Translations under genes and position numbers: made by a program | Assembly (NCBI GenBank): GCA_051660685.1 | Contig: JBOFQB010000022.1 | Span: 1 to 15,313 of the forward strand | DNA length: 15,313 nt | Source: JAVBSX01 sp051660685 | GTDB lineage: Bacteria > Planctomycetota > Planctomycetia > Pirellulales > Thermoguttaceae | Reading direction: 5' to 3' | Part shown: piece by piece, positions 7,183-15,184 of the stretch | Layout of the letters: each line of letters starts with the position of its first letter | How positions within the stretch are numbered: position 1 is the first letter of the stretch | Notes under the pieces: model-generated | Told to the model about the DNA's origin: nothing | Database searches by the model: none | What the model saw: the letters and a program-made list of their open reading frames with translations, nothing else

Positions 7183-7596
7183 GTGTTGAGGTACATCCGG
7201 TTCTTCACGATCTGTCTTTGGTTGTTGTGTACAGCGTTACTTCTTTTGCCAAATCCCTTGATTTTGACAGGGGGATATGACGTTTCTGAACAGGTTGGAA
7301 CGTCGTACAACCATTTGTTGATGTTTGCAACACTCGGTTTTTTCATCGAATTGTCCCGACAAAAGTTTTCCCCTTTTTTAGGGTTGAGTTTTCTCTGTCT
7401 ATATGGGGGAATCACGGAAGTTTTACAGCACTTTATTCCGTTGCGTGTCTGCGATTTATCCGATTTTTGTCAAAATTGTACAGGAGCATTTCTCGGAACT
7501 CTTCTTGGTGTTATCATGAACAGCATCGGTCGCTTCACTTTTTCCAAAATGAACAGGGATGATAATGAACAGAAGTATGGGCGAAAAACCGAATAG
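7183..7596 (+). CDS. VanZ-like membrane protein
   Basis: This encodes 137 residues with about four membrane segments (residues 4-24, 43-58, 61-77 and 98-113). The C-terminal half has the VanZ-family pattern: EVLQHFIPLRVCDLSDFCQNCTGAFLGTLLG, that is E-x-x-Q, then R, D-x-x-D, N and G-A-x-x-G. The family is named for a teicoplanin-resistance protein, but most members have no assigned role, so resistance should not be assumed. The start is GTG at 7183 (TTG at 7186 is also possible), 2 bases after the DUF4912 stop. The G/A-rich GAGGACGAGG at the end of that gene serves as ribosome site. The two are likely co-transcribed and translationally coupled, ending at the terminator at 7677. The short charged tail (MNRDDNEQKYGRKTE) is probably cytoplasmic. 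Confidence 0.78.
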   Translation: MLRYIRFFTICLWLLCTALLLLPNPLILTGGYDVSEQVGTSYNHLLMFATLGFFIELSRQKFSPFLGLSFLCLYGGITEVLQHFIPLRVCDLSDFCQNCTGAFLGTLLGVIMNSIGRFTFSKMNRDDNEQKYGRKTE

Positions 7597-7676
7597 AAGA
7601 AGCAGACGCGAAAATACGGACCTGAAAAACGATGACACCTGTTGATTCTGCCAATCAGGTTCCATTCAGGGCAGGG

Positions 7677-7702
7677 AAACCGGCCTTTTTTCGGTTTTTT
7701 TT
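7677..7702 (+). terminator. Rho-independent-type terminator after the VanZ-like gene
   Basis: AAACCG (7677-7682) pairs with CGGTTT (7692-7697) around a 9-nt loop, and the T run continues to 7702. It sits 80 bases after the stop and before the permease gene, which suggests the permease is transcribed separately. Confidence 0.6.
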
Positions 7703-7744
7703 GCGGTTTCACTGCCAATACACAACTTATGCCAACTGAAGTCC

Positions 7745-10700
7745 ATGTCGATACTGCGTTTGGTCTATCGTTCGTTTCGTTATGATTTTTGGATGCAGCT
7801 TGTCATTTTTCTCGGCGTTGTCGTTGCATCTGCCGTTCTTTGTGGAGCACTCCTCATTGGTGATTCCATGCAAGGATCGCTGAAAAGTTTAACTCTTGAT
7901 CGACTTGGTTCCATTGATTACATCATAACGGGCAATCATTGGTTTCGTGAGTCCCTTGTCAATGAAATGGGCAAGAACAACCCTCATCTGACTGCTGTCC
8001 CGGGCATTCTGGTTTCAGGAGGAGTGCAGTTTGACGGGCAAACGGCCGGGATTTCGGTAATCGGTTGTTCGGATTCGTTCTGGAATTCTTTCCCGCACAC
8101 AAACGACAAGAATCGGCAAACCAACGACACTAATCGGCGAAGAAGTGAGGAAAAAACGTCCTCTCAAGACTCCCTGTTTTCTGCCGAACCCTCAACCTGG
8201 GATCGGGGAAGTGTTGTCGTCAATGAAGCTCTTGCCGATTTGTTGAATTTGTCCGAAAAAGAGAACAAGGGAGTTGGTGAGACGATTTCGGTTTGGGTGT
8301 CCCGCGTCGAAAAGATACCAGCTGACAGTTCTCTTGGACGACGTGAAGAAAGGGTGTTCCGTAAACGATTACGGATTCAGGCGGTTTTGCCGAATCAGGG
8401 AATCGGTCGGTTCTCGCTTCGTCCGAATCAACAGGCAGAACCGCTTGCTTTGATTCCACTTGATGTTCTTCAGGACCGTTCGTATCTCGACTGTCCAGAA
8501 AAGATCAACACGCTGTTGATTTCGACCCGAGAAACGGCGAAACTGGAGTTAAGTCAACTCTTTCAACCAACATTGGATGATTTGGGGCTTGTTGTTGATT
8601 CGCAAACGGATGATGAGACGGGGGTGAATCGAATTCATGTCAAATCGTCTAACATGTTGTTTTCGCGGGACCAGGACCGGGCAATTGGCGATCTTTTGCC
8701 GACTGCACAACCGATGTTGGTTTATCTGGTTGAAACCTTAGAAGTCAAAAATGAAGCCCGAGAATCAGTAACACCTTATTCTCTCGTTGCTGCAATTGAT
8801 TCAATCCATATTGCGGGTCAAAAAATTCCAATTGACAAAGATGCAATTATTCTGAATGATTGGACGGCGCAGGATTTGGGAGTTCAGGTTGGCGATCAGG
8901 TTCAACTGACCTATTTTGAACCCGAAAGTGTTTATGGTCAAACGAAAACGCGAACCTCCTCTTTTTGCGTCTCTCACATTGTTCCAATGAGCGGCATTGC
9001 CAATGATTCCGAACTGATTCCTGATTGGGAAGGAATTTCGGATTCCAAATCACTTGCCAATTGGAATCCGCCGTTTCCCTTTGACGCTAAAAAGATTCGG
9101 GAGAAGGATGAAAAGTATTGGGAGGAACACCGAACGACACCTAAAGCGTTTATTGCTCTTGAAACGGGTCGTCAACTCTGGGGGAGTCGGTTTGGTGAAA
9201 CAACGACCTTTCTCCTTGAACATTCAGCGGTTACATCTCAAGGGACAGAACAGGGTTTGAAACAACGGGGACGAATTGAGGAGGAGAATCAGGAACAACA
9301 GGTGAGAGAGGTCAAAGCGGTTCACGTTCCTTTACCTGAAGACGAAACTGTTGTCAGTGAGTTACTCAAACGTCTTGACCCGGCAATGTTTGGACTGGTT
9401 TTACAGCCGGTCAAACAACAGGGACTTTTAGCGTCTAAAGGAACAACCCCTTTTAATGTTTTGTTTCTTGCGTTTAGTTTTTTCATTATTGGGGCTGCAT
9501 TGACCCTATTAGCAATGCTGTTTCGATTGGGATTGGAACGTCGGGGCATACAAATCGGAACCTTGCTCGCACTTGGTTTCAGTCGGAAACGCTTGCTCCA
9601 ACTGTTACTTACAGAAGGAGCCGTTTGTACGTTGGGTGCTGCTTTGATTGGGGTTCCTCTTGGTATTCTCTATGCACAATTGATGATTGAGGGACTGCAT
9701 ACACTTTGGATTGACGCAATCGTTGTCCCCTTTCTCAAACTACACATCTCGATTCTCAGTCTCGTAATCGGCTTTTTTAGTGCAACAATCCTCTCCGTCC
9801 TTGTTGTCTATGATACATTGAGACGTTTTGGTCGTTATTCTGCGCGAGAATTGATGAATGGAGGAGCGGAACAGATGATTCCGCGACGAAAACGGAGTCA
9901 ACGGACATACCGTTTTGTCCTTTTGACCTTCTTCATCCTGTTGCTCCTCCTCCTGATTGCCGGTCTCGTTTCATCGGATCAAATGGTCAAAGCTGGTCTT
10001 TTCTTCGCAACCGGAAAAATTGCCCTCATTCTCCTCCTTTTCCTGCTTTATCACGGATTGACCAGTATGTTGGATTCCGATATGGGAGACTTTCGAATCG
10101 GCAATCTTTTTCATTTTTCCGTCTCGAATACCGGGCGAAATCCCGGACGAAGTGTCCTTAGCGTCGGTCTCCTCTCTGTAACCGCCTTTCTCGTTCTTGC
10201 GGTTGGAGCTTTTCATCTCGATTCCAACTCCGAAAAAGGAAACGGCGGTTTTTCACTTGTTGCTGAAACACGATTACCCCTTTATTTTGACCTTAATACG
10301 GAAGAAGGTCGCAATAAATTGCACTTTTCGCAGGAAAACCTTGACCTGTTCAAGGACCTGTACAGCAAACATGAGATTGACATTTCCTCTTTTCGTGTTC
10401 GTCCGGGGGACAAAGCGGATTGTCTGAACCTTTATCAACCGAAAAATCCTCGGATTCTGGGCGTTCAACCCGTTTTTGCGCGACATGATAAATTCCAGTT
10501 TGCGCAATCCGCCCCGTTTGTTGAAAATCCCTGGACATTGTTGAATCAAGCAATCACGCAAGACCCTGACGGTGTTCGTCGGGTTCCAATCATTCTCGAC
10601 GCCAATACAGCAATGTACTCGCTACATCTTTATGGAGGGGTCGGCGAAACATTTGAATTTGAGGATGACCGGGGAAAGACTGTTCGGGGCGAAGTCGTTG

Positions 10701-11329
10701 CACTGCTCGCCAATTCCCTCTTTCAAGGTGATCTTTTAATGAGCGAAACAAACATGTTGGAATTGTTCCCCCACATCAACGGTTATGGTTTTTTTCTCAT
10801 TCAGAATCAACCTTCTTTGAAAACGGCGGAATGTTCTGATTTGGAAATTGAAAAGGCGTTGAGAGAGAGTTTGGGTGATTTTGGTCTGAGTGTCGAAACA
10901 ACGCAAGAACGTCTTGCCCGATTATATGCGGTCCAAAATACCTATCTCGCAACATTCAGCAGTTTGGGCGGTTTCGGATTGTTCCTCGGAACTCTCGGAA
11001 TCGGAATCGTTCAATGGAGAAATGTTCTGCAACGACGAAAAGAATTAGCTCTTTTCCGCGCTCTCGGTTTCCGTTCTGGACGCATAATCCGTATGGTCCT
11101 AACGGAAAACCTGTTTCTCCTCGTCCTCGGTACTTTTTTCGGCGCATTTGCGGCTCTTTTGGCCCTCATCCCGCAAGTGTCGGGCACAACCGGAATGAGC
11201 GGTTGGGCAATCGGGGAACAGTTCGCCTGTATCTGTTTGGGAATGTTGCTGATCGGCATTATCGCCAATATTGCCGCAATCAGGGTTCTTCTGCAAATAC
11301 CCCTTGCCCGTTCATTGGCGAATGAATAA
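7745..11329 (+). CDS. Large FtsX-family ABC transporter permease
   Basis: This encodes 1194 residues, much longer than LolC/MacB-type permeases (400-650). An N-terminal membrane helix (about 17-40) is followed by a very large extracytoplasmic region to about 565. Next is a first FtsX block (about 568-700: NVLFLAFSFFIIGAALTLLAML, then ERRGIQIGTLLALGFSRKRLLQLLLTEG), hydrophobic helices near 725-745, 756-778 and 802-822, a second extracytoplasmic region, and a second FtsX block (about 1065-1190: RRKELALFRALGFRSGRIIRMVLTEN). The doubled core with RRxELALFRALGF-type coupling motifs fits predicted permeases of lipoprotein or macrolide-export type (COG0577-like). The protein would sit in the cytoplasmic membrane with a partner ATPase, which is not encoded in this window. 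The loop at 8102-8143 contains an imperfect seven-codon tandem duplication (NDKNRQT NDTNRRR). The upstream terminator implies its own promoter. The ATG at 7745 lacks a strong ribosome site but is the first in-frame start before the helix. The substrate is unknown. Confidence 0.87.
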   Translation: MSILRLVYRSFRYDFWMQLVIFLGVVVASAVLCGALLIGDSMQGSLKSLTLDRLGSIDYIITGNHWFRESLVNEMGKNNPHLTAVPGILVSGGVQFDGQTAGISVIGCSDSFWNSFPHTNDKNRQTNDTNRRRSEEKTSSQDSLFSAEPSTWDRGSVVVNEALADLLNLSEKENKGVGETISVWVSRVEKIPADSSLGRREERVFRKRLRIQAVLPNQGIGRFSLRPNQQAEPLALIPLDVLQDRSYLDCPEKINTLLISTRETAKLELSQLFQPTLDDLGLVVDSQTDDETGVNRIHVKSSNMLFSRDQDRAIGDLLPTAQPMLVYLVETLEVKNEARESVTPYSLVAAIDSIHIAGQKIPIDKDAIILNDWTAQDLGVQVGDQVQLTYFEPESVYGQTKTRTSSFCVSHIVPMSGIANDSELIPDWEGISDSKSLANWNPPFPFDAKKIREKDEKYWEEHRTTPKAFIALETGRQLWGSRFGETTTFLLEHSAVTSQGTEQGLKQRGRIEEENQEQQVREVKAVHVPLPEDETVVSELLKRLDPAMFGLVLQPVKQQGLLASKGTTPFNVLFLAFSFFIIGAALTLLAMLFRLGLERRGIQIGTLLALGFSRKRLLQLLLTEGAVCTLGAALIGVPLGILYAQLMIEGLHTLWIDAIVVPFLKLHISILSLVIGFFSATILSVLVVYDTLRRFGRYSARELMNGGAEQMIPRRKRSQRTYRFVLLTFFILLLLLLIAGLVSSDQMVKAGLFFATGKIALILLLFLLYHGLTSMLDSDMGDFRIGNLFHFSVSNTGRNPGRSVLSVGLLSVTAFLVLAVGAFHLDSNSEKGNGGFSLVAETRLPLYFDLNTEEGRNKLHFSQENLDLFKDLYSKHEIDISSFRVRPGDKADCLNLYQPKNPRILGVQPVFARHDKFQFAQSAPFVENPWTLLNQAITQDPDGVRRVPIILDANTAMYSLHLYGGVGETFEFEDDRGKTVRGEVVALLANSLFQGDLLMSETNMLELFPHINGYGFFLIQNQPSLKTAECSDLEIEKALRESLGDFGLSVETTQERLARLYAVQNTYLATFSSLGGFGLFLGTLGIGIVQWRNVLQRRKELALFRALGFRSGRIIRMVLTENLFLLVLGTFFGAFAALLALIPQVSGTTGMSGWAIGEQFACICLGMLLIGIIANIAAIRVLLQIPLARSLANE

Positions 11330-11367
11330 CTATGCCCGGCAGAGCGCGGGGAGATAGTGATTGAACT

Positions 11368-11381
11368 TGTTGCATAACCTA
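11368..11381. repeat. Possible solo insertion-sequence end
   Basis: The 14 bases TGTTGCATAACCTA are identical to 15185-15198, the outer end of the insertion sequence at the right of the window, in the same orientation. No transposase reading frame follows here. It could be a remnant end left by an old copy, or a chance match. Confidence 0.35.
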
Positions 11382-11507
11382 AAAATGCCTATGCTTATAG
11401 AGTTGTGGGGCGAGTTATAGCGTTTTTTCCGCCCAAGTCAAGGAAAATTCCTGTCCAAAAAACATTTCCGATTGACTGTTCACAGAGAAGCGAAAGTTTT
11501 TTGCAGA

Positions 11508-11536
11508 TTGCAATGACCCTGATTCTTCGGTACAAT
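11508..11536 (+). promoter_or_regulatory. Candidate sigma-70-like promoter upstream of rpoN
   Basis: TTGCAA (11508-11513), a 17-bp spacer and TACAAT (11531-11536) lie about 210 bases before the rpoN start. Apart from this and the IS-like end at 11368, I see nothing else in the 418-base gap 11330-11747. The open frame in it has no protein-like features. Confidence 0.35.
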
Positions 11537-11747
11537 GCGGTCTCGCGTGAAATGATTGCGGACCAACACCGCATGTCAGATGTTTCACGTCCTTTTTTGT
11601 TTTTATCCTCTATTGTCCAACTATTATCCCCTTTCAACCCAGTCAAAACAGCGGGTTCCATCGTCGTTTTTTCCAGAGAATGAGAAGAATCGACAACAAG
11701 TAATCACAACGTGAGTTTTGGCGGGGTCCTACATTACCCGAAATACT

Positions 11748-13274
11748 ATGCGGTTTTCGTTTGGTCAGGAATTACGGCAAGAGCAGAAACAAATCCTAAC
11801 GCAACGGATGATTCTTGCAATGGAGATTCTTCAACTTCCGCTTATGGAACTGGAAGAACGGATTGAGTTGGAAATGGAAAAGAATCCGCTTCTTGAACTG
11901 GTTGAGAGGAATGAGGAGACGGCAGAATCGGGCGAAACAGGTGAGCTGGACATTCGGGGTGATATTCCCCCGGAACCGGCTGATGAATCGGGGACGTTCA
12001 AATTTGAGGTTGAGCGAGAAATAGCGATTGGTGAAAGTCCACATTCGCAGGATGATTTTCGGACCGCAGATGAATTTGCGGCGAATTATACGGACACGAT
12101 TGACGAAGCACCTGCTCGGTCACAAAATTGGCTGGAAGACGAAATGGAGCGTCAAACGGATCGTTTTGCCAATATAGCATCTCCTTCCCAGACATTGCAG
12201 GACTATTTGATTGGTCAGTTGGGTTGGTATGATTTGTCGGACGAACTGCGCAGTATGGTTGAGCGGATGATTTACAATTTGACCCCCAACGGTTTTCTGA
12301 CGGATTCGTTGGATGTCTTGCTTGGTCCGAATGCAACGACGGAGGAACGTCAATTGGCGGAACAGGCGATCCAATTCATCAAAACTCTGGAACCGGCTGG
12401 AGTCGGGGCCCGGGATGTCCGGGATTGTCTTCTCCTGCAACTTTCGCCGGAAATGCCCTGTTTCGAGATACTTTATCATCTTATTGCAGATCATCTTGAA
12501 GATTTAGAGCGGAATCGATTGCCGCATATAACCCGAAAGACGGGATATTCGATTGGAGATATTCAGGAAGCCCTTTTGGAACTCCGCAAACTGAATCCGC
12601 GACCTGGAGCCGGTTTCAGTCAGACTCCAACGGTCCCAATCATTCCCGATGTTGTGGTTGAAACGGACGAACAGGGGAATTATTTTGTCCGAATGGAAGA
12701 GGGGAATGTCCCGCGATTACGGATCAGCAATTATTATCGCAAGTTGTTGGAGCAAAAGGAAACGGACAAAGGGACGCGGGATTACATCAAACAGAAGGTT
12801 GGTTCTGCACAATGGTTGATTGACTCAATCAAGCAGCGACAATCGACATTGAGAAAGGTCGCAAATGCGATTGTTGAACATCAGACGGAATTTTTAGAGC
12901 GGGGACCTGGGGCAATTCGTCCCCTTAAAATGCAGCAGATTGCAGATAAAGTTGGAGTTCATGTGACAACGGTATCTCGGGCTTGTGATGAAAAATGGAT
13001 GTTGACCCCGCAAGGACTGTTTCCCTTAAAACGTTTTTTTTCAGGTTCGGTTCAAGGGACAGACGGAGAAGAAGACGCGTCACAAGATACTGTTTGTCAG
13101 AAATTGAAAGAGTTAATTGAGACCGAGGACAAGTCGAAACCGTTGAGTGATGAAGAGTTGATGAAACTGCTCGATCAGTCCGGTTTTAAGGTTGCTCGAC
13201 GGACGATTGTCAAGTACCGACAGATGATGAGGATACCGAGTTCTCGTGAACGTCGTTGTTGGGATCAAGGTTAA
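11748..13274 (+). CDS. rpoN: RNA polymerase sigma-54 factor
   Basis: This encodes 508 residues from the ATG at 11748; an in-frame TTG at 11718 would add ten unlikely residues. Region I is classic (MRFSFGQELRQEQKQILTQRM...LQLPLMELEERIELEMEKNPLLEL), the glutamine- and leucine-rich segment that contacts AAA+ activators. An acidic region II follows (about 50-115, rich in E, D and G). The core-binding region includes PAGVGARDVRDCLLLQL and LRKLNPRPGAGF. The helix-turn-helix (about 393-430, IADKVGVHVTTVSRACDEKWMLTPQGLFPLKRFF) recognises the -12 element. The RpoN box reads ARRTIVKYRQ (about 483-492), against the usual ARRTVAKYRE, and recognises the -24 element. All parts are complete, so the protein should direct activator-dependent transcription of sigma-54 promoters. 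It is not next to hpf, ptsN or lptB, which often accompany rpoN in Proteobacteria. A weak candidate promoter lies at 11508-11536, and no good ribosome site is seen. Confidence 0.96.
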   Translation: MRFSFGQELRQEQKQILTQRMILAMEILQLPLMELEERIELEMEKNPLLELVERNEETAESGETGELDIRGDIPPEPADESGTFKFEVEREIAIGESPHSQDDFRTADEFAANYTDTIDEAPARSQNWLEDEMERQTDRFANIASPSQTLQDYLIGQLGWYDLSDELRSMVERMIYNLTPNGFLTDSLDVLLGPNATTEERQLAEQAIQFIKTLEPAGVGARDVRDCLLLQLSPEMPCFEILYHLIADHLEDLERNRLPHITRKTGYSIGDIQEALLELRKLNPRPGAGFSQTPTVPIIPDVVVETDEQGNYFVRMEEGNVPRLRISNYYRKLLEQKETDKGTRDYIKQKVGSAQWLIDSIKQRQSTLRKVANAIVEHQTEFLERGPGAIRPLKMQQIADKVGVHVTTVSRACDEKWMLTPQGLFPLKRFFSGSVQGTDGEEDASQDTVCQKLKELIETEDKSKPLSDEELMKLLDQSGFKVARRTIVKYRQMMRIPSSRERRCWDQG

Positions 13275-13504
13275 GTCCGAGAAGGATCGGGATCAGCAAG
13301 AAGCCAAGCATCTTTCAAGGATCACCTGTTTTTCGTCGTCAGAACCATAAAGTGTATGCTAGTGTCTTGTTAATGTTAACAATGGGATATAGATGTAACA
13401 AGGCAGAAAACGATCCTTTGAAAGTAACTGCATTTGTAACCCTTCACGAGTATTTTAGAAAACATAGTTGGTACACCTTTTTATAGGATAAAAAATCGAA
13501 TCTT

Positions 13505-13694
13505 CGCCCCAACGGGGCGCAACAAAATAGCCCGGGGTGAAGCGCAGCGAAACCCCGGGTTGGTGTCACACACCCTATTCTGCCCTGAAGGGGCAGCACA
13601 ATTCGTTGTTTCGCCCTTACAGGGCGAATAATTTTTTGACATTCTGACACCAGCGGTTAAAACCGCTGTCTATTTTGTTACGCACCTTTGGTGC
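13505..13694. repeat. Cluster of six different short palindromes
   Basis: In 190 bp there are CGCCCC-aac-GGGGCG (13505-13519), CCCGGGG...CCCCGGG (13531-13559), CTGCC-ctgaag-GGGCAG (13580-13596), TCGCCCT-tac-AGGGCGA (13611-13627), CAGCGGTT-aa-AACCGCTG (13651-13668) and GCACC-ttt-GGTGC (13682-13694). The second is copy B of the repeat at 3785-3812. The flanking non-coding stretches 13275-13504 and 13695-13787 show nothing recognisable. Confidence 0.85.
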
Positions 13695-13787
13695 TAAGAA
13701 TGATACAACAATTCTAATTTCCCGTGAACGGTTACGAGATTTTTAACGGAATCCGAATCACCAATTCTAAAATCAAATAATAACATC

Positions 13788-15071
13788 ATGTCATTTTCAC
13801 CTAAGAGCCGGACGATTCTGCCCCTTTTTCTCTCGGCTTTGACTTTTTTATTGGGGGGGGGATTGGTTTGGGGGTATTTTGTCTTTTTCTCGGCACAAAC
13901 GGGGGACGGAACGGGATCGGGTCAACAAGGAGGGGGGCGGGCCCGACGTATGCCAGTTCCTCTTGTTCGGGTTACACAACCGGTTTGGCAGGAACTTGGG
14001 ACGATTCGTCCCGTTCACGGTCGCTTTGTTCCTGTTCGAGCAGGAACCTTATCTTCTGAAGTCTCTGGAATTGTCCGCGAATTTCCAGTTGAAGTAGGGA
14101 CCCCTGTAATCGGCGGAGAGACTGTTATTGCGCGAATTGATGATACTTGGACGCAATTGGCGTTGGAATTGGCGGAAAACGAGATTAAGGCAATTCAGAT
14201 CAAGCTCGATTTTGAGACAGGAGAGTTAAAACGGATCACCCCGCTTGTCCGCAATTTCACAGTCACTGAAAGTGATTTTTTGACGCAACAAGCGAGAGTG
14301 GACGATTTGGGTGCAAGTTTGGTTTTAGCACAAACGGCGAAAAAGGAAGCGGAAGAGAAATTACGCCGGACGACGATTTATGCCCCTTATGACGGTCACA
14401 TTGTCAAAAAATCAACGGAACTTGGCGATTTGGTTTCTCCCGGAACAGCGATTGTTGAGCTTATCTCATCTGGAAATATTGACGCTTATTTTCAGGTTGG
14501 GGAAAATGTGATTGACCGAATCAATAGGGACGATTCGATTCCCTTGTTCGTCGATCAACTGAACCTCAAAACGGTTGGTCATGTTCATTCGATTGTTCCA
14601 TCTGGTTCAACAAGTGCCCGTTTCTTCCCCATCTATGTTCGTCTGGACGATCAACAGGGGCGTCTTAAAGCGGGTCTGAGTGTAACCGGAATGATTACAA
14701 CGGTTGACCCGAAACCGGGTTGGGTTGTACCCAAAGATGTGGTGATTGACAAACCGGACGGTCAGACGGTTTGGGTGATTATTGAGAAGACGACGGAACA
14801 GGGGGAGGTGCAAACGATTGCCGAACCGATTCCGGTCCAAATAACAGCAACGTCACTTGAGTTGGTTCAAGTTGCTCCTTTGACAGAGAGGGGCAAGGAG
14901 ATACTCATTGCAGGTGCTAATGTTGTCATTGAAGGAGCTGAACGACTCATGCCGGGCCAAAAAGTTGAAATAACCCCGACGCAAACGGAATGGTTTGCCG
15001 ATCCCGTAATCGGTTCCGGTCATACTGTTGTTGAACCGAAACAACGAATTGACGAAAAAATCAAGGAATAG
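13788..15071 (+). CDS. HlyD/AcrA-type periplasmic adaptor of an efflux system
   Basis: This encodes 427 residues. An N-terminal membrane anchor (about 10-34) is followed by a Gly-rich linker (about 38-54). The first half of the lipoyl-like domain is at about 85-118 (VRAGTLSSEVSGIVREFPVEVGTPVIGGETVIARID). A helical hairpin follows (about 120-195, EIKAIQIKLDFETGELKRI and AKKEAEEKLRR). The second lipoyl half is at about 196-226 (TIYAPYDGHIVKKSTELGDLVSPGTAIVEL). A beta-barrel (DAYFQVGENVIDRI; IYVRLDDQQGRLKAGLSVTGMI) and a membrane-proximal domain (VVPKDVVI...GQTVWVI) complete it. These are the parts of a membrane-fusion protein linking an inner-membrane pump (RND or MacB type) to an outer-membrane channel. 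No pump follows in the window; an insertion sequence begins about 115 bases downstream. Nine consecutive Gs (13853-13861) encode G23-G25 within the anchor and could slip. The start lacks a clear ribosome site. Confidence 0.9.
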   Translation: MSFSPKSRTILPLFLSALTFLLGGGLVWGYFVFFSAQTGDGTGSGQQGGGRARRMPVPLVRVTQPVWQELGTIRPVHGRFVPVRAGTLSSEVSGIVREFPVEVGTPVIGGETVIARIDDTWTQLALELAENEIKAIQIKLDFETGELKRITPLVRNFTVTESDFLTQQARVDDLGASLVLAQTAKKEAEEKLRRTTIYAPYDGHIVKKSTELGDLVSPGTAIVELISSGNIDAYFQVGENVIDRINRDDSIPLFVDQLNLKTVGHVHSIVPSGSTSARFFPIYVRLDDQQGRLKAGLSVTGMITTVDPKPGWVVPKDVVIDKPDGQTVWVIIEKTTEQGEVQTIAEPIPVQITATSLELVQVAPLTERGKEILIAGANVVIEGAERLMPGQKVEITPTQTEWFADPVIGSGHTVVEPKQRIDEKIKE

Positions 15072-15106
15072 GGGATAGGGAATAGGGGTTGGGGGATAGG
15101 GAGAAG
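15071..15106 (+). other. G-tract stretch with quadruplex potential
   Basis: Directly at the adaptor stop codon, five G runs (GGGG, GGG, GGGG, GGGGG, GGG) are spaced by 2-4 bases of ATA, AATA, TT and ATA, a tandem GGGRATA-like pattern. On the coding strand this fits a G-quadruplex motif in the mRNA 3' end. It could also be a simple slippage repeat. No terminator hairpin was seen nearby. Confidence 0.55.
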
Positions 15107-15184
15107 GAGTCGCGCCGTTTTGCCGTAATATGACCGATCATGCGTCAGATTTCGTTTTTGACCCTTTTCCATTTTCAATAGACA

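Noticed and set aside
7183..7596. Glycopeptide-resistance gene
   Set aside because: VanZ-like membership is visible but no vanA-type cluster is present, and most family members are not linked to resistance.
11405..11683. 92-codon plus-strand ORF before rpoN
   Set aside because: No domain-like pattern, no ribosome site, and it overlaps a candidate promoter; probably chance.
13256..13486. 76-codon ORF overlapping the rpoN end
   Set aside because: It overlaps the rpoN tail in another frame, has no recognisable features and leads into repeat DNA.
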